Of a stretch of 64,000 bases of DNA, positions 44,673 through 53,444 are shown piece by piece. Origin of the DNA: Alkalihalophilus pseudofirmus. Its GTDB lineage: Bacteria; Bacillota; Bacilli; Bacillales; Bacillaceae_D. The translations under genes and the position numbers were made by a program. The notes under the pieces are model-generated. The model ran no database searches, was not told the DNA's origin, and saw only the letters and a list, made by a program, of their open reading frames with translations. The stretch spans positions 3,018,001 through 3,082,000 of the forward strand of contig NZ_CP117835.1 of assembly GCF_029094545.1 (NCBI RefSeq). Reading direction: 5' to 3'. Positions within the stretch are counted from its first letter, which is position 1, and the number at the start of each line of letters is the position of its first letter.

Positions 44673-46217
44673 TTATAACGACTCAGAAATCGTCTTTGCT
44701 TGTAAGAAAAGCTGTAAATAGTCTGGACCGCCTGCTTTAGAGTCCGTACCAGACATGTTAAATCCGCCAAATGGGTGGTAGCCGACAATTGCACCTGTAC
44801 AACCGCGGTTAATATACATATTTCCTACATGGAAATCTGTTTTTGCCTTTTCAATATGCTGGCGGTTGCGCGTAATAACAGCGCCTGTTAATCCATATTC
44901 CGTGTTATTAGCAATGTCTAGAGCCTCATCAAAGTCCTTTGCTTTAGAGAAAGCAACAACCGGTCCGAAAATCTCTTCTTGCATCAGGCGGGCATCTGCT
45001 GCCACATCAGCCACAATGGTTGGCTGGATAAAGTAACCTTTAGAAGAGTCACCTGTTCCACCTGCTACAATACGGCCCTCTTCCTTGCCGATCTCAATGT
45101 AGCTCATAATTTTATCAAATGCCGCTTGATCATTTACCGGCCCCATATTTGTATCGTTAATTGTTTCACCAACTGATAATTCCTTTGTAAGGGCAATCGA
45201 TTTTTCAAGAACCTCATCATATACATCTTCAACAATGACTGCACGTGAGCATGCTGAACATTTTTGACCTGAGAATCCGAATGCAGAAGCGACAATCGAT
45301 TTTGCAGCAAGATCTAGATCAGCATCTTTATCTACAACGATCGTGTCTTTTCCACCCATCTCAGCAACTACACGCTTCAACCAATACTGTCCTTTATTTA
45401 CTTTTGCAGCACGCTGATAAATACGTTCTCCTACTTCACGTGAACCAGTAAAGCTGATCATACGAGTTTTCGGGTGATCGACGATGTAGTCACCAATTTC
45501 AGATCCGCTTCCTGGAATGTAGTTGATGACACCTGCAGGCATTCCCGCTTCTTCAAGCACTTCCATAAATTTCGCAGCGACTACAGGGGTTGTACTAGCC
45601 GGCTTAAGAAGAACTGTGTTTCCTGTTACTGCTGCTGCAACTGTTGTTCCTGCCATAATCGCAAAAGCAAAGTTCCAAGGTGAAATAACAACAGCCACAC
45701 CTAATGGAATATATCCGTACTGATTGTTCTCGCCGACACGGCTTAAGACAGGGATGCCATTTTTAAGTTCAATCATTTGGCGGCCATAATACTCTAAGAA
45801 GTCAATCGCCTCTGCTGTATCTGCATCTGCCTCATTCCAAGGCTTACCTGCCTCATATACAAGATATGCGGAAAATTCATGTTTGCGACGGCGGATGATC
45901 GCTGCTGCTTTAAATAAAATTTCAGCACGTGCCACAGGATCCCAGCGCTTCCAATCTTCAAATGTCGTCAGGGCTGCTTGCATAGCCTGTTCTGCATGAT
46001 CTCTTGTTGCTTTTGAAACTCTTCCTACTACTTGTTCTTTCTTAGCAGGATTTTCTGATGTGATTTTATCATCCGTATAAACAAGTTCGCCGCCAATACG
46101 AAGCGGAAAATCTTGACCTAGTTCTGCTTCAACTTTCTTTAAAGCCGCCTGGAATTCTTTACGGTTTTCCTCTACCGTAAAATCTGTAAATGGTTCGTGT
46201 TTGTAAGGTACTGACAT
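44673..46217 (-). CDS. rocA: 1-pyrroline-5-carboxylate dehydrogenase RocA
   Basis: NAD-dependent aldehyde dehydrogenase of 514 residues that oxidises glutamate semialdehyde to glutamate, the final step of arginine and proline degradation. Catalytic glutamate in VAEMGGKD, catalytic cysteine in [14 protein letters not shown] motif FTGSREVGE. It lies downstream of a sigma-54 promoter with two RocR-type sites and upstream of putB, so proline and arginine oxidation share one transcript. Length and motifs are normal. Confidence 0.96.
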   Translation of the reverse strand: MSVPYKHEPFTDFTVEENRKEFQAALKKVEAELGQDFPLRIGGELVYTDDKITSENPAKKEQVVGRVSKATRDHAEQAMQAALTTFEDWKRWDPVARAEILFKAAAIIRRRKHEFSAYLVYEAGKPWNEADADTAEAIDFLEYYGRQMIELKNGIPVLSRVGENNQYGYIPLGVAVVISPWNFAFAIMAGTTVAAAVTGNTVLLKPASTTPVVAAKFMEVLEEAGMPAGVINYIPGSGSEIGDYIVDHPKTRMISFTGSREVGERIYQRAAKVNKGQYWLKRVVAEMGGKDTIVVDKDADLDLAAKSIVASAFGFSGQKCSACSRAVIVEDVYDEVLEKSIALTKELSVGETINDTNMGPVNDQAAFDKIMSYIEIGKEEGRIVAGGTGDSSKGYFIQPTIVADVAADARLMQEEIFGPVVAFSKAKDFDEALDIANNTEYGLTGAVITRNRQHIEKAKTDFHVGNMYINRGCTGAIVGYHPFGGFNMSGTDSKAGGPDYLQLFLQAKTISESL

Positions 46218-46256
46218 GTATAACCACTCCTTTAAGTCTAGTCACCCTATTTATAG

Positions 46257-46272
46257 TGCAAAAACTGTGCCA
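46257..46272 (-). promoter_or_regulatory. Sigma-54 promoter of rocA-putB
   Basis: Minus strand TGGCAC-N5-TTGCA, a consensus -24/-12 element about 45 bases upstream of rocA. Confidence 0.92.
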
Positions 46273-46326
46273 ATTATGAATCTTTCTGAAGTAAGCGTTA
46301 TTATTAGGCTTGTCTCTAGATCAGCA

Positions 46327-46383
46327 TGCAAAAAATGTTGCAGGTGCAAACTTTTCATCAAAAAGGCGCAATATTTTTTGCAC
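46327..46383. promoter_or_regulatory. Two RocR activator sites upstream of rocA
   Basis: TGCAAAAAATGTTGCA at 46327-46342 and CGCAATATTTTTTGCAC at 46367-46383 match the RocR upstream activating sequence. Their centres are about 40 bp apart, roughly four helical turns. Confidence 0.8.
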
Positions 46384-46385
46384 GA

Positions 46386-46414
46386 AAAAAGCCTGTGCAC
46401 ATGCACAGACTTCT
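46386..46414 (-). terminator. Terminator of pst-phoU
   Basis: AAGTCTGTGC / GCACAGGCTT stem with a 4-base loop, then TTTTTT on the minus strand, just after phoU. Confidence 0.85.
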
Positions 46415-46418
46415 TTCT

Positions 46419-47069
46419 TTAATTTAAATCAAAATGCTTGCCATTTACTTCATAGACAACCCATTCCGAGATATTCGTTGCGTAATCAGCAATCCGTTCA
46501 ATATAGCGTCCGATGAATGCCAGCTGTGTAATTTGATCCACTTCAACACTTGCATCCTCTACTTTAAATAATTCACGAATCAAATCACCATATTGTGTAT
46601 CTACCTTATCATCAGTTAACGCTATTTTTTGGGCCATTAAAATATCAGACTTCTCATAAGCCTCTAATGACTTAGTAATCATATCTTCTGCAATTCGTAG
46701 CATAGCAAGAAGCTGTTCTTTATATACTGGCAGACTATGTTTATTCATTCGGATCGACTGTTTAGCCATATCCACAACAAGATCTGCTACTCGCTCTAAA
46801 TCACTTGAAATTTTCAATGCTACAATTAATTTTCTTAAATCTGTCGCTACGGGCTGCTGCTTAGAAATAAGAAGGGTGACTTTATCATGCATATCAAGCT
46901 CTAATTGATTAATAGCTGAATCCTCTGCAATAAGCATCTCCATCTGGGCCTTATTATCAGATTCAAAAGCTTCCTTCATTTCGGCAATAACCTCTTCTAC
47001 TTTATTTCCCATTGTTAATAATTCTTGCTTCACATAATCTAACTGAGAGTGAAACGTTCTAATCGTCAT
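46419..47069 (-). CDS. phoU: Phosphate uptake regulator PhoU
   Basis: Helical-bundle protein of 216 residues with two PhoU repeats, each with a metal-binding motif: DLERVADLVVDMAK and YIERIADYATNISEW. It links the Pst transporter to phosphate signalling and dampens uptake. It is the last gene of pstSCAB-phoU, 12 bases after pstB. The Bacillus subtilis pst operon has no phoU; its presence here is typical of many other Bacilli. Confidence 0.93.
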   Translation of the reverse strand: MTIRTFHSQLDYVKQELLTMGNKVEEVIAEMKEAFESDNKAQMEMLIAEDSAINQLELDMHDKVTLLISKQQPVATDLRKLIVALKISSDLERVADLVVDMAKQSIRMNKHSLPVYKEQLLAMLRIAEDMITKSLEAYEKSDILMAQKIALTDDKVDTQYGDLIRELFKVEDASVEVDQITQLAFIGRYIERIADYATNISEWVVYEVNGKHFDLN

Positions 47070-47081
47070 ATGTCATCATCC

Positions 47082-47915
47082 TTAACCGAATCGACCGGTA
47101 ATATAGTCTTCTGTACGCTTATCAGATGGATATGAGAAGATGGTATCCGTTTTGTCATACTCAACAACTTCTCCGTTTAAAAAGAATGCAGTTCGGTCAG
47201 AGATACGAGCTGCTTGCTGCATATTGTGAGTGACAATGACAATCGAATATTCCTTCTTCAGTTCTTGGATTAATTCCTCTACTTTTAATGTCGATTTTGG
47301 ATCGAGTGCTGAGGTCGGTTCATCCATTAAAATCACATCAGGTTCAATAGCGAGACAGCGGGCAATACATAGACGCTGCTGCTGACCACCAGACAGCCCA
47401 TAAGCATTCTCGCTTAAACGATCTTTTACCTCATCCCAAATCGCGGCGCCACGAAGACTGCGCTCAACAATTTCATCTAATACTTTCTTATTTTTAATCC
47501 CGTGAATTCTTGGACCGTACGCCACATTGTCATAGATTGATTTCGGAAATGGATTCGGCTTTTGAAATACCATTCCTACTCTTGTACGCAAGTCTTCTAC
47601 TTTAAATGATTTGTCTAAAATATTTTGGCCGCGGTATTCAATATCACCCGAAATTTTAACAATCGGTACGAGCTGTACCATGCGGTTTAACGTTTTAATG
47701 TAGGTTGATTTCCCGCAGCCAGAAGGTCCGATAATTGCTGTTACTTCTTTTTCATATACTTCTAGATTAATATTTTTAAGCGCGTGATCCTTGCCATACC
47801 AAAGATTCAAGTTCTTCGTATCATACACTACTTTTTTGTCAGCCGGAACGGTTTCGACACTTGAATTAGATTTAATCTCAACATTTACCTTCTTTTCTGC
47901 TGTTAACATCCCCAT
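47082..47915 (-). CDS. pstB: Phosphate ABC transporter ATPase PstB
   Basis: ATPase of 277 residues. Walker [11 protein letters not shown]-loop [10 protein letters not shown], signature LSGGQQQR and Walker [14 protein letters not shown] are present. ATG 47915 (MGMLTAEKK) is chosen because a GGGGGG ribosome binding site lies about 7-8 bases upstream; the longer in-frame reading begins inside pstA. The N-terminal 30 residues are a variable tail before [11 protein letters not shown]. It is fourth in the pst operon. Confidence 0.95.
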   Translation of the reverse strand: MGMLTAEKKVNVEIKSNSSVETVPADKKVVYDTKNLNLWYGKDHALKNINLEVYEKEVTAIIGPSGCGKSTYIKTLNRMVQLVPIVKISGDIEYRGQNILDKSFKVEDLRTRVGMVFQKPNPFPKSIYDNVAYGPRIHGIKNKKVLDEIVERSLRGAAIWDEVKDRLSENAYGLSGGQQQRLCIARCLAIEPDVILMDEPTSALDPKSTLKVEELIQELKKEYSIVIVTHNMQQAARISDRTAFFLNGEVVEYDKTDTIFSYPSDKRTEDYITGRFG

Positions 47916-47931
47916 CAGTAATGCCCCCCTA

Positions 47932-48852
47932 TTAAAACCTTTGTTGAAACTTATTTCGAATAATGATCGCTGTTGAATTAAGAATAAATAACACAATCAA
48001 GAGGACGATAATTGTTGCAGCTGCAAGATTTGCATATTCTGCTACAAGAGATGCATCAATTGTCCAGTAATAGATTTGTACAGGAAGAATGGTGAATCGG
48101 TCCATTAAACCTCCTGGAAACGGGATCAGAAGTGCTGGTATCCCAATAACGATCAACGGAGCTGTTTCCCCTATCGCTCGCGATAATGAAAGAATCGCCC
48201 CGGTTAAAATACCAGGTAATGCCGCTGGAAGAATGACATTTTTGATCGTCTGCCATTTTGTAGCTCCCATACCGTAGGAAGCTTCGCTTAAATGATTAGG
48301 AACAGCACGGATTGCTTCTTGACTCGCCACAACAACAATTGGAAGAACGAGTAAGGACATCGTTAATCCCCCTGCCAGGACAACTCCGCCTAAATCTAGT
48401 GCACGAACAAAAATCGTCATCCCGAGAATTCCAAATACAATTGATGGAACCCCGGCCAGGTTGGAAATATTCGCTTGAATAAAGGAATGGATCTTGCCTT
48501 TTTTTGCATACGCTTCAAGGTAAATAGCGGTCCCAACGCCAAGCAGCATCGTGACTGGAGCAACGACTGCCATTAACCATAACGTACCAAGAATAGCGCC
48601 CATAATCCCAGCTCGATCTGGATTATTTGAGAGACGGCCAGTCAAAAAGTCTATATTAATCCAGCCGATCCCTTGCGAAAACACTCTGAAGATAAGAATC
48701 GCTAATACTACTAAACCGAACATCGTTGAAACAAAGAATAATCCTTTTGCCAAGTTATTCTTTACTAATCTCGTGTTCATCCGTTTTTGAACGGTATCTT
48801 TATCAATGTACTTTGGTGTTGTATTCGTTTGTGTTGTCGTATCAATGTTCAT
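47932..48852 (-). CDS. pstA: Phosphate ABC transporter permease PstA
   Basis: Permease of 306 residues with six predicted membrane segments and the binding-protein-dependent transport loop ([26 protein letters not shown]). An N-terminal cytoplasmic Thr-rich tail of about 35 residues precedes the first helix. It pairs with PstC to form the phosphate channel. GGAGG lies 9 bases before the ATG; it follows pstC by one base. Confidence 0.95.
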   Translation of the reverse strand: MNIDTTTQTNTTPKYIDKDTVQKRMNTRLVKNNLAKGLFFVSTMFGLVVLAILIFRVFSQGIGWINIDFLTGRLSNNPDRAGIMGAILGTLWLMAVVAPVTMLLGVGTAIYLEAYAKKGKIHSFIQANISNLAGVPSIVFGILGMTIFVRALDLGGVVLAGGLTMSLLVLPIVVVASQEAIRAVPNHLSEASYGMGATKWQTIKNVILPAALPGILTGAILSLSRAIGETAPLIVIGIPALLIPFPGGLMDRFTILPVQIYYWTIDASLVAEYANLAAATIIVLLIVLFILNSTAIIIRNKFQQRF

Positions 48853-48853
48853 A

Positions 48854-49810
48854 TTAATATTCCTCCCTAAAGCGGCGAGAGATATATCTTGCTAGAAGAT
48901 TCATTAAGAAAGTAAAAACAAATAACGTCATTGCTACAGCATATAAGCTGTAATATATAGTCGAACCGGCAGGAGCATCTCCTCCAGTTACTTCAACAAT
49001 GTATGCAGTCATAGTCTGCATCGATTGAGTGATGTCAAAAGTAAAGTTTTTGGTACTTCCACTTGCAATCGTTACAATCATCGTTTCTCCAATTGCACGT
49101 GAAATACCAAGAACAAATGAAGCAATAATGCCTGAGATTGCAGCAGGAATAACGACTTTCCCTGTTACTTCAAGTCTAGTCGCACCTAATGCTAGTGCCC
49201 CTTCACGCATGGCTCGCGGCACAGAACTCATCGCATCCTCTGATAATGAGGCAACCATTGGAATGATCATGATCCCCATGACAATACCTGGGCTTAGTAT
49301 ATTTGTTGCCTGCAGCCCTGGAATAATATCTCTTAAAATCGGTGTGACAAACGTAAAAGCAAAAAAACCATAAACGATTGTTGGAATACCTGCTAAAATT
49401 TCTAGCATTGGTTTTAATGTTCTTCTTACTTTATCTGAAGCATATTCACTTAAGAAAATAGCTGTCATTAATCCAATTGGAATCGCCACAAACATCGCGA
49501 TGACAGACGAAATAATGGTCCCTGTTAATAAAGGCAGAACTCCAAATTGCGGATCTTGACTTAACGGCCTTAATACTGTTCCTGTAAAGAAATCAACGAT
49601 TGGAACACGTTGAAAAAATTCGAACGTCTCACTCAATAGCGTATACAAAATTCCCACTGTGGTAAGGATTGAAATGCTCGCAATCACAAAAAGTAATTTT
49701 GGCATTACTTTTTCAATGAGATTGTTAAGATTTCTTGAGCTCTTTTTTTGTTCAATCATTTTTCTTACATTCACAGCGTTCCCCTTATTCATTTCGCTGT
49801 TTACATCCAT
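48854..49810 (-). CDS. pstC: Phosphate ABC transporter permease PstC
   Basis: Permease of 318 residues with six membrane segments. GALALGATRLEVTGKVVIPAAISGI is the EAA-like loop and LEILAGIPTIVYGFFAF the PstC signature. ATG 49810 (MDVNSEMNK) is preferred: AAAGGGGTG lies about 8-9 bases upstream, and the upstream in-frame extension runs through the pstS-pstC hairpin. It is second in the operon. Confidence 0.94.
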   Translation of the reverse strand: MDVNSEMNKGNAVNVRKMIEQKKSSRNLNNLIEKVMPKLLFVIASISILTTVGILYTLLSETFEFFQRVPIVDFFTGTVLRPLSQDPQFGVLPLLTGTIISSVIAMFVAIPIGLMTAIFLSEYASDKVRRTLKPMLEILAGIPTIVYGFFAFTFVTPILRDIIPGLQATNILSPGIVMGIMIIPMVASLSEDAMSSVPRAMREGALALGATRLEVTGKVVIPAAISGIIASFVLGISRAIGETMIVTIASGSTKNFTFDITQSMQTMTAYIVEVTGGDAPAGSTIYYSLYAVAMTLFVFTFLMNLLARYISRRFREEY

Positions 49811-49854
49811 TGCACGTGGCACCCCTTTTGGCTTGTAACCATATACTTTACATG

Positions 49855-49888
49855 TAAGTGGATGAGAACTCACAAGCTCCCATCCACC
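49855..49888 (-). promoter_or_regulatory. Hairpin between pstS and pstC
   Basis: GTGGATG ... CATCCAC with inner GGAGC/GTTCT pairing, and no strong T tract. It may protect pstS mRNA or reduce read-through, so that the binding protein is made in excess. Confidence 0.55.
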
Positions 49889-49905
49889 CATGCAGTACAA
49901 TCAAA

Positions 49906-50901
49906 TTAATTTAGACCATCTAAGAAACTGTTATACTCTTCAATTTCACTTTCTGGCAGTGGAGCAAATCCAGTCTCACCAGCAAATTCATTAACATTGT
50001 TTACAACGTATCTAGCAAAATCTAGTACTTGCGGCTTTTCTTTAGCCATATCAACGTTTAAGTAAGTGAATACCGGACGAGTGAATGGTGCATAGTCACC
50101 ATCTTCAGCAATTGTGTCAAGTGATGGCTCAACTGGACCCTCACCGAAATCAACGTTTACTGCTTGAATTTGATCTTGGTTATTTACATAGTAGCCAAAT
50201 CCGAAGAATGCAATGGCATTTTTATCTTCTGCTACTAGATTTACTAATGTAGAATATTCTTGCTGCAGGTTAACACCATCTACTAAGTCACCTTTATCAA
50301 GAATGTTCTCATAGAAGAACTCATATGTTCCGTGGTTTTCATTTGGACCCATTGGCTTAATTTCTTCATCTGGAAATTCAGGACGAATATCAGACCACTT
50401 CGTAACGCCGCCATCAGCACTGAAGATGCTGATTAACTCTTCTTCAGTCAGCTCTTTTGCCCAGTCATTTTCAGGGTGAATAACAAACGTAAGACCATCT
50501 AATGCTACTTTAAATTCTTGTACTTCAATTCCATTTGCTTCTGCTTCTTCTAACTCTTCATCTTTAATTTCACGAGATGCATCATTAAAATCTGTACCGT
50601 TTGGAACTAAGAATTTACCGAAACCAGCACTTGTACCAGAACGGCTTACTTCAACTGATACGTTCGGTTGTTCATTAATCATGTATTCTTCAGCTACTAC
50701 TGACATTAATGGATAAACTGTACCTGAACCATCAACGACTACGCTTCCGTCAAGATCTTCTGCTGCTTCCGCTGCATTATCTTCTGTCGTATCCTCTGAA
50801 CCTGGGTTATCTGTCTCAGCCGGTTCATTAGATCCCCCGCCACAAGCTGCGACAACAACCATTAGTGCTGCCATTACTAAGAGCATTAAAAATTTCTTCA
50901 C
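49906..50901 (-). CDS. pstS: Phosphate ABC transporter substrate-binding lipoprotein PstS
   Basis: Lipoprotein of 331 residues. The signal peptide ends at VVVAACGGGS (lipobox cysteine about residue 20), followed by an acidic Asn/Glu-rich linker and the phosphate-binding domain (DGSGTVYPLM, SRSGTSAGFGKF, NDASREIKDEE). It is first in pstSCAB-phoU. The start is GTG 50901, with GGGAGG 8 bases upstream; no ATG fits. A Pho box lies about 100-130 bases upstream, so it should be strongly induced by phosphate limitation. Confidence 0.95.
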   Translation of the reverse strand: MKKFLMLLVMAALMVVVAACGGGSNEPAETDNPGSEDTTEDNAAEAAEDLDGSVVVDGSGTVYPLMSVVAEEYMINEQPNVSVEVSRSGTSAGFGKFLVPNGTDFNDASREIKDEELEEAEANGIEVQEFKVALDGLTFVIHPENDWAKELTEEELISIFSADGGVTKWSDIRPEFPDEEIKPMGPNENHGTYEFFYENILDKGDLVDGVNLQQEYSTLVNLVAEDKNAIAFFGFGYYVNNQDQIQAVNVDFGEGPVEPSLDTIAEDGDYAPFTRPVFTYLNVDMAKEKPQVLDFARYVVNNVNEFAGETGFAPLPESEIEEYNSFLDGLN

Positions 50902-51003
50902 TTCATTGTCCTCCCTTTTCTCTAGGAAAAATAGTTGCGTAAGTGGTTCTCCCTCTCACAATTGCTAGTATAGTTGGGTAATATTAAGCAGGTATGATTG
51001 CTG

Positions 51004-51030
51004 TGTAAATGTTTTGTAAACCGATGTAAA
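51004..51030 (-). promoter_or_regulatory. PhoP box upstream of pstS
   Basis: Minus strand TTTACA three times, 10 and 11 bp apart (plus-strand TGTAAA at 51004, 51015 and 51025), matching the tandem TT(A/T/C)A(C/T)A sites bound by PhoP. Confidence 0.75.
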
Positions 51031-51071
51031 AATAGAGTGAAATAGGCCTAACCTTGATAGATAAAAAGCAT

Positions 51072-51108
51072 AAAAAGTCTCTCTATAACAAACATAGAGA
51101 GACTTTTT
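51072..51108 (-). terminator. Terminator of the chemoreceptor gene
   Basis: AAAAAGTCTCTCTAT / ATAGAGAGACTTTTT stem, 7-base loop. Confidence 0.92.
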
Positions 51109-51122
51109 GACCAGAGACAGGC

Positions 51123-52865
51123 CTACTTTATATGAAATTTCATTAATAGATCAGAAAGAGATTGTGAGAGACTAGTTAATTGCAGTCCGACCTCATGTGT
51201 AGATTTTAATTGTTCAATCTGCTCCTTGCTAGATTCTAGCATCACCTCAGAGCTCGCTGATGTTTCTTGTGATACGGAAGCAAAACTAACAGTTGCCGCT
51301 TCGAGTTCTGGTACCATTCCTTTTAACTCACTTAATTTGTGCTGCATCCCATTAATTGTCCTGCTTACCCCATTAATGCCTCCCATTAATTCATCAAATG
51401 AATCTCTTGATTGATTTGCCTTCCCGAGATTAATCCTCGTTTTTTCTAGCATATGTGTAAATTCTTCATTCGCTTCAATTGTGACAGTGTCCATTGTATC
51501 GATGGCTTGTGTAATTTCTACCGCTGCCCCTGATGATTGCTCGGCAAGTTTACGCACCTCATTAGCAACTACAGCAAACCCCTTGCCAGATTCTCCAGCT
51601 CTCGCTGCTTCAATCGTTGCATTTAAAGCAAGAAGCTTTGTTTGTTCAGCAATCCCTTGAATTAATCCAACTAGCTGTGAGATTGAAACGGAGTACTCTC
51701 TTACCTGCTTGATCGTTGTTGTTAGATGGCCGAAATCTGCTTCAAACGTTTGAATCGTTGAAATCAATTCCATCATCGTTTTTTCACCCTTATAGGCAGA
51801 CTCGTTCATTTGTTTTGAGCGGTCTACAACCATATCCATGTTACTAGTTAAAGCATTCACCTTTTCTCTCATGTCTTTAAAGTGATACACACTAACCTCA
51901 GAACTTGAAGCAGTTTGCAGGGCTCCTTCTTTTACTACATGGATCGACTCCACTAGCTCAACACTTGCTTCTAAAGACTCCTTTGAAGAAAAGGTTAACT
52001 TATCACCTGTTACTGCTAAATTTTTCGTGGTATCTGTTAACTCAAGTAATAACTCTCGCATATGTACAATCATCGCACGGTAGCTTTTATGTAGAGACTG
52101 TATTTCCGGTAACGTCGTTCGTATTGAATCTGGTTCTCTAAATTGACCATTTCTCACTGCTCTCATGGTCTCTCGCAAATCTGTAAGAGGCTTCGTAATA
52201 GATCGAACGAAAAGCAAAATGAATATGGTAGAGATAAATACACTAATCACAACTACAAGCAGATTAAAATAAGCCATGTCAACTACCGCACCCATATAAG
52301 AGGCTTCAGGAACGGCTAAGGCAAAGATTCCGCCGATTTCATTTATTGTCTGAAATGAAATCGAATACTTGGATCCATCTATTTCTACATGGATGACTCC
52401 TTGATCTCTTTGTTCCATTTTGCTTATCGCTTCAACAGGGATAGGCGGCAAAGTATCTTGACTTACTTGAAACGGGACAGCTTCTTGATTAATGACAGAA
52501 AAGAATTCGGCACTAATCCCGTCTTCTTCAAGTTTATCTTGCTGTGATCTAATATTTGATTCTAGCTGTTGCATAAAATACTCTTCATCACTCACATAGA
52601 GGAACTGAAGGTTTTGAGCAATCACTTCCATAAGATCTACTTCCCGCATCAGTCTGTTTTCAATGGAGTTGACTGTCATCTCTTTTGCTTTTAAATAAGA
52701 AGTAAATCCTCCTATTGATAATGAGACTGCTAGCAGCATAACAAATAAAAAAAGTAATCTGCTCTTCATGGAGAACTTCTCTAAAAACTTGCTGTTTTGC
52801 CTTGTTGTCTCAGTTTTTTGTTTGTTCGAACCACTCTTTTTCTTCTTTAACCGATTCCTAAACAC
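51123..52865 (-). CDS. Methyl-accepting chemotaxis protein
   Basis: Membrane chemoreceptor of 580 residues: first membrane segment about 35-55, an extracellular sensor of about 140 residues, second membrane segment about 200-220, HAMP domain ([16 protein letters not shown]), then the signalling helices with the hairpin tip [44 protein letters not shown]. The ligand is unknown. The start is GTG 52865 with AGGTGGGGG 7 bases upstream. It is a single gene upstream of pstS on the same strand, with a terminator and Pho box between, so it is not part of the Pst operon. An extended -10 (TGGTATAAT) lies at 52907-52915. Confidence 0.92.
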   Translation of the reverse strand: MFRNRLKKKKSGSNKQKTETTRQNSKFLEKFSMKSRLLFLFVMLLAVSLSIGGFTSYLKAKEMTVNSIENRLMREVDLMEVIAQNLQFLYVSDEEYFMQQLESNIRSQQDKLEEDGISAEFFSVINQEAVPFQVSQDTLPPIPVEAISKMEQRDQGVIHVEIDGSKYSISFQTINEIGGIFALAVPEASYMGAVVDMAYFNLLVVVISVFISTIFILLFVRSITKPLTDLRETMRAVRNGQFREPDSIRTTLPEIQSLHKSYRAMIVHMRELLLELTDTTKNLAVTGDKLTFSSKESLEASVELVESIHVVKEGALQTASSSEVSVYHFKDMREKVNALTSNMDMVVDRSKQMNESAYKGEKTMMELISTIQTFEADFGHLTTTIKQVREYSVSISQLVGLIQGIAEQTKLLALNATIEAARAGESGKGFAVVANEVRKLAEQSSGAAVEITQAIDTMDTVTIEANEEFTHMLEKTRINLGKANQSRDSFDELMGGINGVSRTINGMQHKLSELKGMVPELEAATVSFASVSQETSASSEVMLESSKEQIEQLKSTHEVGLQLTSLSQSLSDLLMKFHIK

Positions 52866-53084
52866 AACCAAACCCCCACCTAAACTAAGTCTTTTATACC
52901 AGATAAATTATACCAATGTATTATTAAGTGATTGTAAAGACTGGGTAAATATAGCATATAGTATTATTGGATGTGACTAATATCAGGGTAGAGATTTCTT
53001 TTAGAAAATTCTTGATTAATAAAATAATCTAAGTTAGGATATAGTCTAAGTATTTGATTAATTTAATTTTATAAGTACATGCAA

Positions 53085-53272
53085 GAGGTGGTTTAGAGTT
53101 TGCCTTCTAAACCTTAAAAGGGAAGTCCGGTGAGAATCCGGCACGGTCGCGCCACTGTAAGAGCGAGCTGCTTATCATTGCCACTATTCATCATTTAGTG
53201 ATCTTAGCTAAGTTGAATGGGAAGGGATAAGCAAGCGATGAACTTGAGTCAGGAGACCTGCCTTTTGTACGC
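53085..53272 (+). ncRNA. Cobalamin riboswitch upstream of metE
   Basis: The conserved elements of the adenosylcobalamin aptamer are present in order: GGGAAGTCCGGTG near 53120, AATCCGGCACGG, GCCACTGTAA near 53152 (B12 box), and GTCAGGAGACCTGCC near 53250. It is followed by a terminator at 53362. B12 binding should switch off the B12-independent methionine synthase metE, which fits because B12 makes MetE unnecessary. The 220 bases upstream of it (52866-53084) hold the promoters of this transcript and of the divergent chemoreceptor and nothing else that I can identify. Confidence 0.95.
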
Positions 53273-53310
53273 ACTAGTACCTACGCGTTTATTAGGGAGG
53301 AGTGATCGAT

Positions 53311-53346
53311 ATGTTTTGGCCGATGGTTTATGATCATCCAGGTTAA
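53311..53346 (+). CDS. Possible 11-codon leader ORF between cobalamin riboswitch and metE terminator
   Basis: ATG at 53311 follows a strong ribosome binding site (GGGAGGAGTG, spacing about 8). It encodes MFWPMVYDHPG and stops 15 bases before the terminator stem. It carries one Trp, two Met, one Tyr and one His codon. The ribosome binding site is as good as those of real genes in the window, so translation is likely; the peptide itself need not have a function. It could couple translation to the terminator decision. Confidence 0.5.
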   Translation: MFWPMVYDHPG

Positions 53347-53361
53347 GTCTATGTATGTGAT

Positions 53362-53392
53362 CTCTCTTTCAATGATGAAAGAGAGTTTTTTT
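53362..53392 (+). terminator. Expression-platform terminator of the metE riboswitch
   Basis: CTCTCTTTC / GAAAGAGAG stem, 6-base loop, then TTTTTTT. Confidence 0.92.
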
Positions 53393-53444
53393 ATTTGCTG
53401 AGTTAACCACAACAATAGAGACGACAATCTGGAGGGATTTAAAG

